Shown here: piece by piece, positions 8,340 through 15,533 of the stretch
Layout: every line of letters begins with the position of its first letter
Position numbering within the stretch: the stretch's first letter is position 1
Source of the DNA: an uncultured Lachnospiraceae bacterium
Lineage (GTDB): Bacteria; Bacillota; Clostridia; Lachnospirales; Lachnospiraceae
Length of the DNA stretch: 31,563 bases
Reading direction: 5' to 3'
Assembly: GCA_910578845.1 (NCBI GenBank)
Contig: CAJTSL010000029.1
Coordinates: forward strand, 14,246 to 45,808
Notes under the pieces: model-generated
What the model was told of the DNA's origin: nothing
Database searches by the model: none
Seen by the model: only the letters and a program-made list of their open reading frames with translations
Translations under genes and position numbers: made by a program

Positions 8340-9650
8340 ATGGGCAAAATAATGTTACAAATTATCCAAGATGCGAACGACTTTATATGGGGGATTCCTC
8401 TTCTCTTCATTCTCATGGGCACACATATCTATTTCACTGGCAAGCTACATATGCCACAGCGCAAGATTTTCTATGCCATCAAAATCTCCCTTGGCATGGA
8501 AGACAATGACGGCAACAATTTATCGCCTTTCTCAACCCTTGCCACGACCCTGGCTGCAACACTAGGGACCGGGAACATCATAGGCGTTTCCACCGCAGTC
8601 GCATTAGGCGGCCCAGGCGCCATTTTCTGGTGTTGGATCACCGGTATTCTTGGCATGGCGACCGCTTATGCAGAATGTTATCTAAGCGTCCTGTTCCGTA
8701 ACAGACGAAAAGATGGCGCTTATGTCGGCGGCCCCATGTATGTCCTGCAAAATGGTTTACATAACAAAACTTTAGGGACTTTTTATGCCCTCTGTACGAT
8801 TATCGCCGCTTTTGGCGTCGGCTGCACCACACAAGCAAACTCTGTCTCACAGGCAGCCTATGCCTCATTCCATATATCGCCACATCTGATCGGGATCCTG
8901 CTCGCAGTCACGACCGGGACCGTTATCCTCGGCGGCGTAAGAGCAATTGGCAGCCTATGCGAACGGATGGTTCCCGCCATGAGCTTCGTTTATTTATTCG
9001 GCTGCATCCTGTTGCTTGTCCTCTATCGCAAACAGCTTCCTTCCGCATGCGCATGGATTCTGTCAGATGCCTTTTCTTTCTCGTCCATAGCAGGCGGCTT
9101 CGTCGGTTCGACATTGCAATTATCGCTGCGTTACGGCATTGCCAGAGGCTTGTTCACAAATGAGGCCGGAATCGGCACCTCCTCAATTGCTGCCGCTGCT
9201 TCCGGCTCCCACGACCCAAGACATCAGGCATATGTCTCCATGACAGCAGTATTCTGGGACACAGTTGTCATGTGCCTGCTCACCGGGCTTGTCATCGTCT
9301 CTAACATGTTATATGACCCTTCCTCTGTCCAAAACGTCCCTTCTACCGGGCTGACATCCGCAGCCTTCTCACACCTGCCATATGTCGGAGACGCATTTCT
9401 GACAGTTTCTCTCGTTGCCTTCGCCATCACAACGCTAATCGGCTGGTCGTACTTCGGGGAAAAGGCAACGGAATACCTTATAGGAAACGCCGGTATTCCG
9501 TATTATAAACTATTCTATATTGTCATGATATATTTCGGTGCCATTATTCCCATGAACCTTGTATGGGAATGCACGGACTTGATCAATGGCCTTATGGTGC
9601 TGCCCAACATCATAGCGCTTTATTTCCTGCGCCGACATATCAAGTCTTAG
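8340..9650 (+). CDS. AGCS-family sodium/amino acid (alanine/glycine) symporter
   Basis: A 436-aa membrane protein with 10-11 predicted helices. Family signatures are GTGNIIGVSTAVALGGPGA (about residues 78-96), GGPMYVLQNGL and NEAGIGTSSIAAAAS. It imports alanine or glycine with Na+ (or H+). The first ATG (8340) lies only one base after AAAAGG, so ATG 8352 (MLQIIQDANDFIWG), which also looks like the usual family N-terminus, may be the real start. It converges with a chemoreceptor gene (22-base gap) whose sensor domain also appears to bind amino acids. No glycine riboswitch is present in the short upstream region. Confidence 0.93.
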   Translation: MGKIMLQIIQDANDFIWGIPLLFILMGTHIYFTGKLHMPQRKIFYAIKISLGMEDNDGNNLSPFSTLATTLAATLGTGNIIGVSTAVALGGPGAIFWCWITGILGMATAYAECYLSVLFRNRRKDGAYVGGPMYVLQNGLHNKTLGTFYALCTIIAAFGVGCTTQANSVSQAAYASFHISPHLIGILLAVTTGTVILGGVRAIGSLCERMVPAMSFVYLFGCILLLVLYRKQLPSACAWILSDAFSFSSIAGGFVGSTLQLSLRYGIARGLFTNEAGIGTSSIAAAASGSHDPRHQAYVSMTAVFWDTVVMCLLTGLVIVSNMLYDPSSVQNVPSTGLTSAAFSHLPYVGDAFLTVSLVAFAITTLIGWSYFGEKATEYLIGNAGIPYYKLFYIVMIYFGAIIPMNLVWECTDLINGLMVLPNIIALYFLRRHIKS

Positions 9651-9672
9651 GTTTTCTCTGACTTCCGGCTGC

Positions 9673-11691
9673 TTAGATTTTGAAGGAATCTACGATTTCC
9701 TGTAGAGAGCGGCTGCTCCGCTCCAAAATTGCCATCTGGCGCATGATTTCTTCGGAACTGATATTCGTATGCTGCATGGTGGAGGCCAGATTCCGGATAT
9801 CTTCCACCATTGTCTGCGTCGTCTCCGTGATCGTCTGTAGGGAAGCTAACATTTCTTCTACTGACGCTCCCATCTGCTGGGCGGACGCGCCCAGATCCGT
9901 TGCAATCCCATCATAGAATACTGCATCATCTTTATACTGCTTGGCGGTATCCAGCATCGCGTGATAATCGTTAATGACATGGTCTTTCATGAAATCCAAT
10001 AAAGTGCCTGAACTGTCTTTTAAGGCCATGACAGATCCTATCACTTCCTGTATGACGCCTTGGATATTATCTACCGCTTCTTTCGAATTCTCCGCAAGCG
10101 CCCTGACTTCCTCCGCTACCACCGCAAACCCTTTGCCTGCTTCGCCCGCCCGCGCCGCTTCTATAGAAGCGTTAAGCGCAATCAGGTTCGTCTTCGATGT
10201 AATGTTTAAGATCTCCTGAGACAGCGTATTAATAACTTCTACCTTCTCAACTTCCTGCAATGCTGCCTCTAATTCTTTCTCTACTTTTCTATAGATCAGG
10301 CTCGCCTGTTTCTTCGAGTTTTCTGTCGAAGCGAGCAATCTCTCCGCCCGGGCATTGATTTCCCCTGATGCATCAGCAGCCTCAGACGCTTTAATCGACA
10401 CGCTGTCTACGACTATGCCGATTTCGGAGCTTGCCATACTGATCGTATTCGTAATGCTCGCTGCGTCATTAGCCTTAAGCGTTACTGTCTCAATTAGCTG
10501 ATCCATCTCATCTAAGCCATTGTTGAGCCCTTCCATATTCGAATATGCCGCATTCGCAATGTCCACCATCCCAGCCGCTTCTTTCTTCGTACCGATGATA
10601 GACTCCCGGATCTGCTTCCTGACAGATTTCGTCGCATATTCTATTTCTTCCATTTCATCTTTGAATCCGTCAGCGACCCGGTGCTTCACCCGGTTCCCTC
10701 CTGTCGCTTCCCGGAAATCGCCACTGGCGAATTGTTTCAAGTCCGCAATAGGCGCTAAGAGCTTATTCGCCGTAATAACGACACAGCTTACGATCAAAAT
10801 CACACCCGCCACACAGATCACCGCCGAAGCAAGGATCAGAATCGCCAATTCCTGTAATACTACATATTTCGGAATGACGACGCCAACTGCCCAATCACAA
10901 TTTCTCATAGATGCAATCGCAAAATATTTAGCGACGCCATCATAATCCTTACAGGAAATGATGCCCTGTCCTTGTGCGATCAATTCACTTACATCAGCAA
11001 GCGCGCCGCCAGCCGCCTCAGTAACAGCGACTACCGTATCTCCTTTGGGCAAAAACTCTACGTTCGGATGCGTGACAAAATACCCGGAACTGTCAACCAA
11101 AAAACCGTACCCTGCACTATCCCCTTCTATCATATTCACAGCCTTGAGCAATTCTTCTATCGCAATATCCGCACCGCACACCCCGACTATTTCCCCGGAC
11201 TGGTTCCGCATAGGCGCCGCTATCGTCACCACGGTCTTATCTGTAAAAACGTCCACATAGGGATCGATCACAACGACCTCTCCCGCCTCTTTGGCCTGTA
11301 TATACCATGCCCGCTCACAACAATCATAATCATCCGCGACCTCGGAATTGATGAGTAACATCGTATGGTCTTCAAAAGCAAAATAAGCCTCCATAATTGT
11401 GCCGTCAGTCCCGGCAAACCTTGCTGCCAGATAACTCTTGATCTCCTCGTAAGGCTCCTGCTGCATCAAAAGCTCATACGTATGGACGTTCTCTTCTACC
11501 CAGCCAATTTGATCCGCCAGCCATCCGTTCATCCCTTCCGCTGCTTCACGTGCTTTTCTATACTGTAGTTCTTTTACCTTCTTACTTACAACACTGTCTG
11601 CAATCAAGTAACTCCCTATGGAGCCGGTCAATAGAATAATGACTGCTGCAAATGATATTGCCGCAATTAATTTTCCTTTAATCGTCTTCAT
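9673..11691 (-). CDS. Methyl-accepting chemotaxis protein with amino-acid-type dCache sensor
   Basis: A 672-aa transmembrane chemoreceptor. A first helix (residues 8-30) and a second (about 282-307) enclose an extracellular double-Cache domain. The cytoplasmic part begins with a short HAMP-like link and ends in the signalling hairpin with its tip near residues 505-535 (ALNASIEAARAGEAGKGFAV), which contacts CheA/CheW. In the sensor, Y122, R127, W129, Y130, Y145, D147 and D175 reproduce, with nearly identical spacing, the residues that hold the amino and carboxyl groups of amino acids in PctA-like receptors. The ligand is therefore predicted to be an amino acid, in line with the symporter next door. 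The ATG has GGAGGG upstream, and a sigma-A-like promoter is present rather than an obvious flagellar sigma-D one. Confidence 0.94.
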   Translation of the reverse strand: MKTIKGKLIAAISFAAVIILLTGSIGSYLIADSVVSKKVKELQYRKAREAAEGMNGWLADQIGWVEENVHTYELLMQQEPYEEIKSYLAARFAGTDGTIMEAYFAFEDHTMLLINSEVADDYDCCERAWYIQAKEAGEVVVIDPYVDVFTDKTVVTIAAPMRNQSGEIVGVCGADIAIEELLKAVNMIEGDSAGYGFLVDSSGYFVTHPNVEFLPKGDTVVAVTEAAGGALADVSELIAQGQGIISCKDYDGVAKYFAIASMRNCDWAVGVVIPKYVVLQELAILILASAVICVAGVILIVSCVVITANKLLAPIADLKQFASGDFREATGGNRVKHRVADGFKDEMEEIEYATKSVRKQIRESIIGTKKEAAGMVDIANAAYSNMEGLNNGLDEMDQLIETVTLKANDAASITNTISMASSEIGIVVDSVSIKASEAADASGEINARAERLLASTENSKKQASLIYRKVEKELEAALQEVEKVEVINTLSQEILNITSKTNLIALNASIEAARAGEAGKGFAVVAEEVRALAENSKEAVDNIQGVIQEVIGSVMALKDSSGTLLDFMKDHVINDYHAMLDTAKQYKDDAVFYDGIATDLGASAQQMGASVEEMLASLQTITETTQTMVEDIRNLASTMQHTNISSEEIMRQMAILERSSRSLQEIVDSFKI

Positions 11692-11727
11692 ATATAACCC
11701 TCCGGTCTATGTTTCCCAACGAATTCC

Positions 11728-11756
11728 ATTATACACTTTTTTAGGGTAATCGTCCA
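11728..11756 (-). promoter_or_regulatory. Sigma-A-type promoter of the chemoreceptor gene
   Basis: On the minus strand TGGACG (11751-11756), a 17-base spacer and a perfect TATAAT (11728-11733). This lies about 37 bases before the ATG. Confidence 0.65.
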
Positions 11757-11818
11757 TAATATTTTCATTGCATCCGCCTTGCCCGCATGTTAAACTTTTA
11801 GATAAGCTTTTTGATAAA

Positions 11819-11835
11819 GCCGCTGTAATAGCGGC
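11819..11835 (+). promoter_or_regulatory. Hairpin in the leader of the DegV gene
   Basis: GCCGCT-GTAAT-AGCGGC is a perfect 6-pair stem 55 bases before the DegV start. It is followed by a second dyad, GCATG (11834-11838) and CATGC (11851-11855). A weak promoter candidate, TTGCAT (11768) - 17 - TAAACT (11791), lies upstream. No T-run follows, so it is not a terminator. Function unknown. Confidence 0.35.
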
Positions 11836-11889
11836 ATGCACGGCTATTGCCATGCTATTTTCTAATATAAACCAAGGAGGTTTCAACCA

Positions 11890-12777
11890 ATGGCTAATTA
11901 TTGCTTAAGCTGTTCTTCCACAGCCGATTTATCCAAAGAACATTTTCACAAAAGGAATATTCAATATATATGTTTCCACTTTGAATTAGGGGGAAAAGAA
12001 TACCTGGACGATCTCGGGGAATCTGTCCCACCGGAGACCATGTATCGCATGATGAGCGAAGGCGCCGACACCAAGACTTCCCAGATTACAATCGGGGAAT
12101 ATGAAGAATATTTCGAGAAAATACTCCAAAACGGACAAGACATTCTACATCTCTGTCTCTCAAGCGGCATTTCCGGCACATATAATTCCGCTTGCGTTGC
12201 CAGTAGATCCCTGGCGGAAAAATATCCTGCGCGTAAAATTTATATTGTTGACTCCCTTGCCGCGTCAAGCGGTTTTGGCCTTCTCATGGAAACGCTCGCA
12301 GATATGCGGGATGCCGGAATGGACATTGACAAACTGCACGACTGGATAGAAGACAACAAGCTTAAGTTACAGCATTGGTTCTTCTCCACCGACTTGACTT
12401 TTTATATCAAAGGCGGCAGGATTTCCAAAGCAAGCGGCTTTATCGGCACCGTCTTAAGCATCTGTCCGCTTCTCAATGTGAACTTTGAAGGACGGCTTAT
12501 CCCAAGGGAAAAAATCAGGACGAAGAAAAAAGTGATCGAGCGCATCGTAGAGCAGATGGAGCAGAATGCGCAAGACGGGACACAATATACCGGCAAATGC
12601 TTCATCAGCCAATCTGCCTGTATAGACGACGCTAAAGCGGTCGCCAGCCTTATCGAAAGCCGTTTCCCTAACTTATCAGGTAACGTACAGATCTTCCCGA
12701 TTGGCGCCACTATCGGCAGCCACACCGGCCCAGGGACAGTCGCGCTCTTCTTCTGGGGAAAAGAAAGAACAGATTAA
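11890..12777 (+). CDS. DegV family fatty-acid-binding protein
   Basis: A 295-aa cytoplasmic protein of the DegV (FakB-like) family. These proteins bind a fatty acid and, in the Fak system, present it to the kinase FakA. Typical landmarks are SSTADLS (9-15), LSSGISGTYNSA (90-101), IVDSLAASSGFG, KGGRISKASGFIGTVLSICPL, and the C-terminal GATIGSHTGPGTVALFF. The start has AAGGAGG 9 bases upstream. No fakA gene is present in the window, and Clostridia usually have several DegV paralogues, so the lipid ligand and partner are unknown. It is a single-gene unit ending at a strong bidirectional terminator. Confidence 0.93.
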   Translation: MANYCLSCSSTADLSKEHFHKRNIQYICFHFELGGKEYLDDLGESVPPETMYRMMSEGADTKTSQITIGEYEEYFEKILQNGQDILHLCLSSGISGTYNSACVASRSLAEKYPARKIYIVDSLAASSGFGLLMETLADMRDAGMDIDKLHDWIEDNKLKLQHWFFSTDLTFYIKGGRISKASGFIGTVLSICPLLNVNFEGRLIPREKIRTKKKVIERIVEQMEQNAQDGTQYTGKCFISQSACIDDAKAVASLIESRFPNLSGNVQIFPIGATIGSHTGPGTVALFFWGKERTD

Positions 12778-12780
12778 ACA

Positions 12781-12809
12781 AAAAAGTGGGGTCATGCCCC
12801 CCACTTTTT
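12781..12809. terminator. Bidirectional intrinsic terminator between DegV and MATE genes
   Basis: AAAAAGTGGGG (12781-12791) and CCCCACTTTTT (12799-12809) form an 11-pair stem with a 7-base loop. The A and T ends serve as U-tracts in both directions. It starts 3 bases after the DegV stop and covers the last codons and stop codon (12792-12794) of the MATE gene, so the hairpin is partly coding (KKWGA). Confidence 0.9.
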
Positions 12810-14168
12810 CGCCAGTTTACGACGTACAATGACAAAACAGACAACATGCGTCGCAAACGTAATAAACCAGCTCACCGGATATGTCAGATACAACGATTCC
12901 ACCGTATGGAATGGCTCCATCCGGAAAAAAGTAAATATCCACAGTAGCCGCAGGCCGCAAGCTCCCACAAGCGAAACGACCATCGGCATGACCGCATAGC
13001 CAAGTCCCCGCAAAGCCCCCACCATGACGTCCATCATGCCACAAAACGCATATAACCTACAAATAATACCCAGTCTCTTCATGCCCGCTTCCATAACTTC
13101 CGGGCTTGACGTATACATGCCAAGCAGCGGCTTGCCAAACAAAACCACTATATTGCCAAAGACTACGCCTGCAACGATGACACAGCACTGCGCCGTATAT
13201 AATATCTTATTGATGCGCTCATACTTCGCAGCCCCGGCATTCTGCCCAGTGAAAGAAATCGCCGCTTGGTGGAATGCATTCATTGCCACATAGACAAACC
13301 CTTCTATATTCGCCGCCGCGGAATTCCCTGCAACCGTTACCGCACCAAACGAATTGACCGACGACTGGATGATAACATTGGAAAAAGAAAAGACCATCCC
13401 CTGAAAGCTTGCCGGCAATCCGATCTGGATGATTTTCTTGAATTTATCGCCATTCACCTTCAGGCCAGACAAATCCAAATGAATGCTGCCTTCTTCCATT
13501 ACCATGCAACGCACGATCAAAACAGCCGATATGCATTGCGAAATCACTGTTGCAGCAGCAACGCCTGCCACGTCCATATGTAATACAATCACAAAGATCA
13601 GATTCAGGACTACGTTAATGGCGCCTGCAAGCGATAAATAATAAAGCGGGCGTCTCGTATCGCCTGTCGCCCTCATGATCGCGCTGCCGAAGTTATATAG
13701 CATCGTCGCCGTCATCCCACCAAAATAAATCCGCAGATACAAAGTGGCAAGCGGCAGGACATCTTCCGGCGTCTGCATCCATATCAGAATCTGCTTGGCA
13801 CCGACGCACCCGATTATCGTTAATAATACGCCGCTATATAAGCTTAGCGTCATTGCAGTCTGTACCGTCTCCGATAAATCTTTCTGCTGTTTAGCGCCGT
13901 AATAGCGTGCGACCAACACATTCGCGCCTACCGAAAGGCCAAGGAAAAAGTTAGTCAAAAGATTGATCAACGATGAAGTCGAACCCACTGCCGCTAAGGA
14001 ATTATCCCCGGCAAATCTCCCGACTACAATAATGTCTGCTGCATTGAACAACAATTGTAAAAGGCTTGAACACATAAGCGGAATGGCAAATAAAAGGATT
14101 TTTCCCAAAATCGAGCCACTGCACATATCCATCTCATATTTTTTACTTTTGTCTTTTGCTGTCATCAC
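12792..14168 (-). CDS. MATE family multidrug/metabolite exporter
   Basis: A 458-aa protein with 12 predicted membrane helices. N-terminal features typical of MATE transporters are GSILGKILLFAIPLMCSSLLQLLFNAADIIVVGRFAG and a repeat half starting near FKKIIQIGLPASFQGMVFS. It exports cationic or other organic substrates using Na+ or H+; the substrate is not predictable. The start is GTG 14168 or ATG 14165, 8-11 bases after the stop of the 98-aa gene. With only a poor ribosome binding site (GATGAG), it is probably translated by coupling. The 3' end is built into the bidirectional terminator. Confidence 0.93.
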   Translation of the reverse strand: MMTAKDKSKKYEMDMCSGSILGKILLFAIPLMCSSLLQLLFNAADIIVVGRFAGDNSLAAVGSTSSLINLLTNFFLGLSVGANVLVARYYGAKQQKDLSETVQTAMTLSLYSGVLLTIIGCVGAKQILIWMQTPEDVLPLATLYLRIYFGGMTATMLYNFGSAIMRATGDTRRPLYYLSLAGAINVVLNLIFVIVLHMDVAGVAAATVISQCISAVLIVRCMVMEEGSIHLDLSGLKVNGDKFKKIIQIGLPASFQGMVFSFSNVIIQSSVNSFGAVTVAGNSAAANIEGFVYVAMNAFHQAAISFTGQNAGAAKYERINKILYTAQCCVIVAGVVFGNIVVLFGKPLLGMYTSSPEVMEAGMKRLGIICRLYAFCGMMDVMVGALRGLGYAVMPMVVSLVGACGLRLLWIFTFFRMEPFHTVESLYLTYPVSWFITFATHVVCFVIVRRKLAKKWGA

Positions 14169-14175
14169 TCATCAA

Positions 14176-14472
14176 CTAAACCCACGGTTTCCGCAGGCTT
14201 CCTTTCCACTTTTCTTCTTGTTCTACGTATTGGGCATTCAGCCAGTCCGCAGCCTCTTCCACGCCCTCTTTGCTAAGCGGCACCTCGATCGACTGCTTCT
14301 CTTCATCCGGCGTCTTATGGATGCCGTAAGGCTCCGGCCAGATCGTCACCCGTATTTTATCTTCTTCCCCGGACTTGACCCGCTTTAACATATAACGCAT
14401 CCCCTCCATGCTGCCGGAGTACTCCTCTTTCTTGATATAATTAAGCGGATGGAATGTTGTCTTATCTATCAT
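14176..14472 (-). CDS. Conserved hypothetical protein, 98 aa
   Basis: A small soluble acidic protein (MIDKTTFHPLNYIKKEEYSG at the start; IRVTIWPEPYGIHKTPDEEK in the middle; C-terminal helix GVEEAADWLNAQYVEQEEKW). I believe similar proteins occur in other Lachnospiraceae, sometimes named GNAT acetyltransferase, but no acetyl-CoA-binding motif is visible and I would not use that name. The ATG has CGGAG 9 bases upstream. It is the first gene of a two-gene unit with the MATE exporter and lies behind an unusually long structured leader. Confidence 0.75.
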   Translation of the reverse strand: MIDKTTFHPLNYIKKEEYSGSMEGMRYMLKRVKSGEEDKIRVTIWPEPYGIHKTPDEEKQSIEVPLSKEGVEEAADWLNAQYVEQEEKWKGSLRKPWV

Positions 14473-14502
14473 AGCGTTTTCTCCGTTTCTGAAAGATTAA
14501 AC

Positions 14503-14530
14503 GGGTGTAAAGCCTTAAAACTTTACACCC
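14503..14530 (-). promoter_or_regulatory. Strong hairpin in the leader of the 98-aa/MATE operon
   Basis: GGGTGTAAAG (14503-14512) and CTTTACACCC (14521-14530) form a perfect 10-pair stem with an 8-base loop, 31 bases before the ATG. On the minus strand it is followed by GTTTAATCTTT, a weak U-tract. It may be an attenuator or an operator-like dyad. Confidence 0.55.
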
Positions 14531-14567
14531 TTCTCCTAAACATCTCATAACAATCTATTGGTTATCC

Positions 14568-14589
14568 AATCTCTATGATCTTAGAGATT
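14568..14589 (-). promoter_or_regulatory. Second inverted repeat in the same leader
   Basis: AATCTCTA (14568-14575) and TAGAGATT (14582-14589) are exact complements separated by 6 bases. Together with the hairpin at 14503-14530 it gives the roughly 180-base leader a two-stem architecture. Confidence 0.45.
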
Positions 14590-14633
14590 CTGCGAATATT
14601 CAAATATGCTATTGCAATTGTGCTTTCTCTTTT

Positions 14634-14654
14634 TTACTTCTTACTTCTTACTTC
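14634..14654 (+). repeat. Three tandem copies of TTACTTC
   Basis: Exact 7-base tandem repeat in the AT-rich stretch between the MATE operon promoter and its leader hairpins. Probably low-complexity sequence. Confidence 0.5.
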
Positions 14655-14657
14655 TAT

Positions 14658-14686
14658 ATTATATTCAGGGAGGCCAAAAAAAGCAA
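14658..14686 (-). promoter_or_regulatory. Promoter of the 98-aa/MATE operon
   Basis: On the minus strand TTGCTT (14681-14686), a 17-base spacer and a perfect TATAAT (14658-14663). Transcription would start near 14651, leaving about 180 untranslated bases before the ATG at 14472. The region 14531-14807 has no gene. Besides this promoter it holds the leader stems and the divergent tRNA promoter. Confidence 0.7.
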
Positions 14687-14766
14687 TCACTTTTCTGGCA
14701 TTCCGCTACAATTGCTTATCATTTTTCTTCACCGTTCTAAAAATTATTTTTTATAGCATTTAACTC

Positions 14767-14795
14767 TTGCTTTTTTATACAGAATTAGTTATAAT
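14767..14795 (+). promoter_or_regulatory. Promoter of tRNA-Pro
   Basis: TTGCTT (14767-14772), a 17-base spacer and a perfect TATAAT (14790-14795), 12 bases before the tRNA. The hexamers and spacer length are the same as in the divergent MATE operon promoter 80 bases away. Confidence 0.8.
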
Positions 14796-14807
14796 GGTAA
14801 ATGCTTT

Positions 14808-14880
14808 CGGGATGTGGCTCAGGTGGTAGAGCGCTACTTTAGGGAAGTAGAGGTCGCAAGTTCGAGTCTTGTCATTCCGA
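14808..14880 (+). tRNA. tRNA-Pro (anticodon AGG)
   Basis: A 73-base cloverleaf. The acceptor stem is CGGGATG/CATTCCG (one G-T pair), the D-arm is GCTC…GAGC, and the anticodon stem is CTACT/AGTAG around loop TTAGGGA. The anticodon AGG is at 14841-14843. The T-arm is GCAAG-TTCGAGT-CTTGT and the discriminator is A14880. The body closely resembles clostridial tRNA-Pro(UGG), with A in place of T at position 34. CCA is not encoded (next bases TATT) and must be added. A34 would need deamination to inosine by TadA to read CCC or CCA as well as CCU. It is a single-gene unit with its own promoter and terminator. Confidence 0.95.
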
Positions 14881-14891
14881 TATTGGAAAAA

Positions 14892-14930
14892 CCTGATAAA
14901 TGCTGGCAACAGCGCTTATCAGGCTTTTTT
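14892..14930. terminator. Terminator of tRNA-Pro, also serving DUF3788
   Basis: CCTGATAA (14892-14899) pairs with TTATCAGG (14916-14923), with an inner stem GCTG/CAGC closed by a GCAA tetraloop. Then comes CTTTTTT. On the minus strand the same stem is followed by TTTTTCC, 6 bases after the DUF3788 stop, so it works both ways. Confidence 0.92.
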
Positions 14931-14935
14931 ATTTT

Positions 14936-15349
14936 CTATTTTCTGTTTGGCTTTCTTTTGATTCTCAACAGTCCCATAAAATCATCAAACAAAGCAGTAT
15001 CCACTGGCTCAAACATTAACCATTTCCCATCGTGATAGGTTTTCGTTTCCTCATAAATCCTTTGGACTTCTTCAGCATAATTATCCCGATCTGTCTCAAA
15101 TTGTAATCTTTCGTTTTTCCCTAAGATAACCATAAAGCCTACACAATTCTCTCTTGCATATAATGCACATAACGTTTTGCCGCCACGACGATATTTATAT
15201 TCATATTTCCATGCTTTACCGCCTTTATTCCATAAACGCTCCATGTCATATTTTTCCTCGATTAAAGCATTTAATTGCGTCCAAACATCGTATAGTGATT
15301 CTCCGACTAAATCTGTCATCTCTTCATCACTAGGTATGATATCAGGCAT
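14936..15349 (-). CDS. DUF3788 family protein
   Basis: A 137-aa soluble protein of the DUF3788 family, common in Firmicutes and of unknown function. Recognisable features are the N-terminal helix with YDVWTQLNALIEEKY, the lysine/tyrosine strand KGGKAWKYEYKYRRGGKTLCALYAREN, a short strand CVGFMVILGKNER, and a C-terminal YHDGKWLMFEPVD. These resemble the YdhG/DUF1801-like fold where a small compartment is formed by beta strands, but the ligand is unknown. The ATG has AAGGAGG 6 bases upstream. A frameshifted remnant of a GyrI-like gene lies directly upstream on the same strand. It ends at the shared tRNA terminator. Confidence 0.85.
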   Translation of the reverse strand: MPDIIPSDEEMTDLVGESLYDVWTQLNALIEEKYDMERLWNKGGKAWKYEYKYRRGGKTLCALYARENCVGFMVILGKNERLQFETDRDNYAEEVQRIYEETKTYHDGKWLMFEPVDTALFDDFMGLLRIKRKPNRK

Positions 15350-15376
15350 GATAACCTCCTTTTCGCTGATTGTTCT

Positions 15377-15495
15377 CTAATGCCGTAAACCAATCAATTC
15401 CCACCATTCATTCCAATTAGTGTCATTTTCATATTTCTTGCCAATAAACCGTATTGCCGGACAACTTTCTTTATCTCTAAAATGCTAACTGCCAT
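15377..15495 (-). pseudogene. Frameshifted relic resembling a GyrI-like effector-binding domain
   Basis: Minus strand: GGAGG, 9 bases, ATG at 15495, then MAVSILEIKKV. Reading must then shift frame to continue as PAIRFIGKKYENDTNWNEWWE…GLRH, ending at TAG 15377-15379. The combination 'EIKKV…PAIRFIGKKY…W.EWW' resembles the start of GyrI-like/AraC effector-binding domains. In the actual sequence neither frame is open throughout: the upstream frame gives 35 codons and then a stop, and the second frame has a stop just before it. The piece is about 40 codons against about 150 in an intact domain, so it is both shifted and truncated. The family assignment comes from memory of the motif. Confidence 0.45.
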
Positions 15496-15533
15496 TCGCA
15501 TGTGCCTCCAAATGCTCCTACTATATTTCAAGC

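Noticed and set aside
14814..15035. 73-codon plus-strand open frame
   Set aside because: It runs through the tRNA-Pro and its terminator into the antisense of DUF3788, so it is not a gene.
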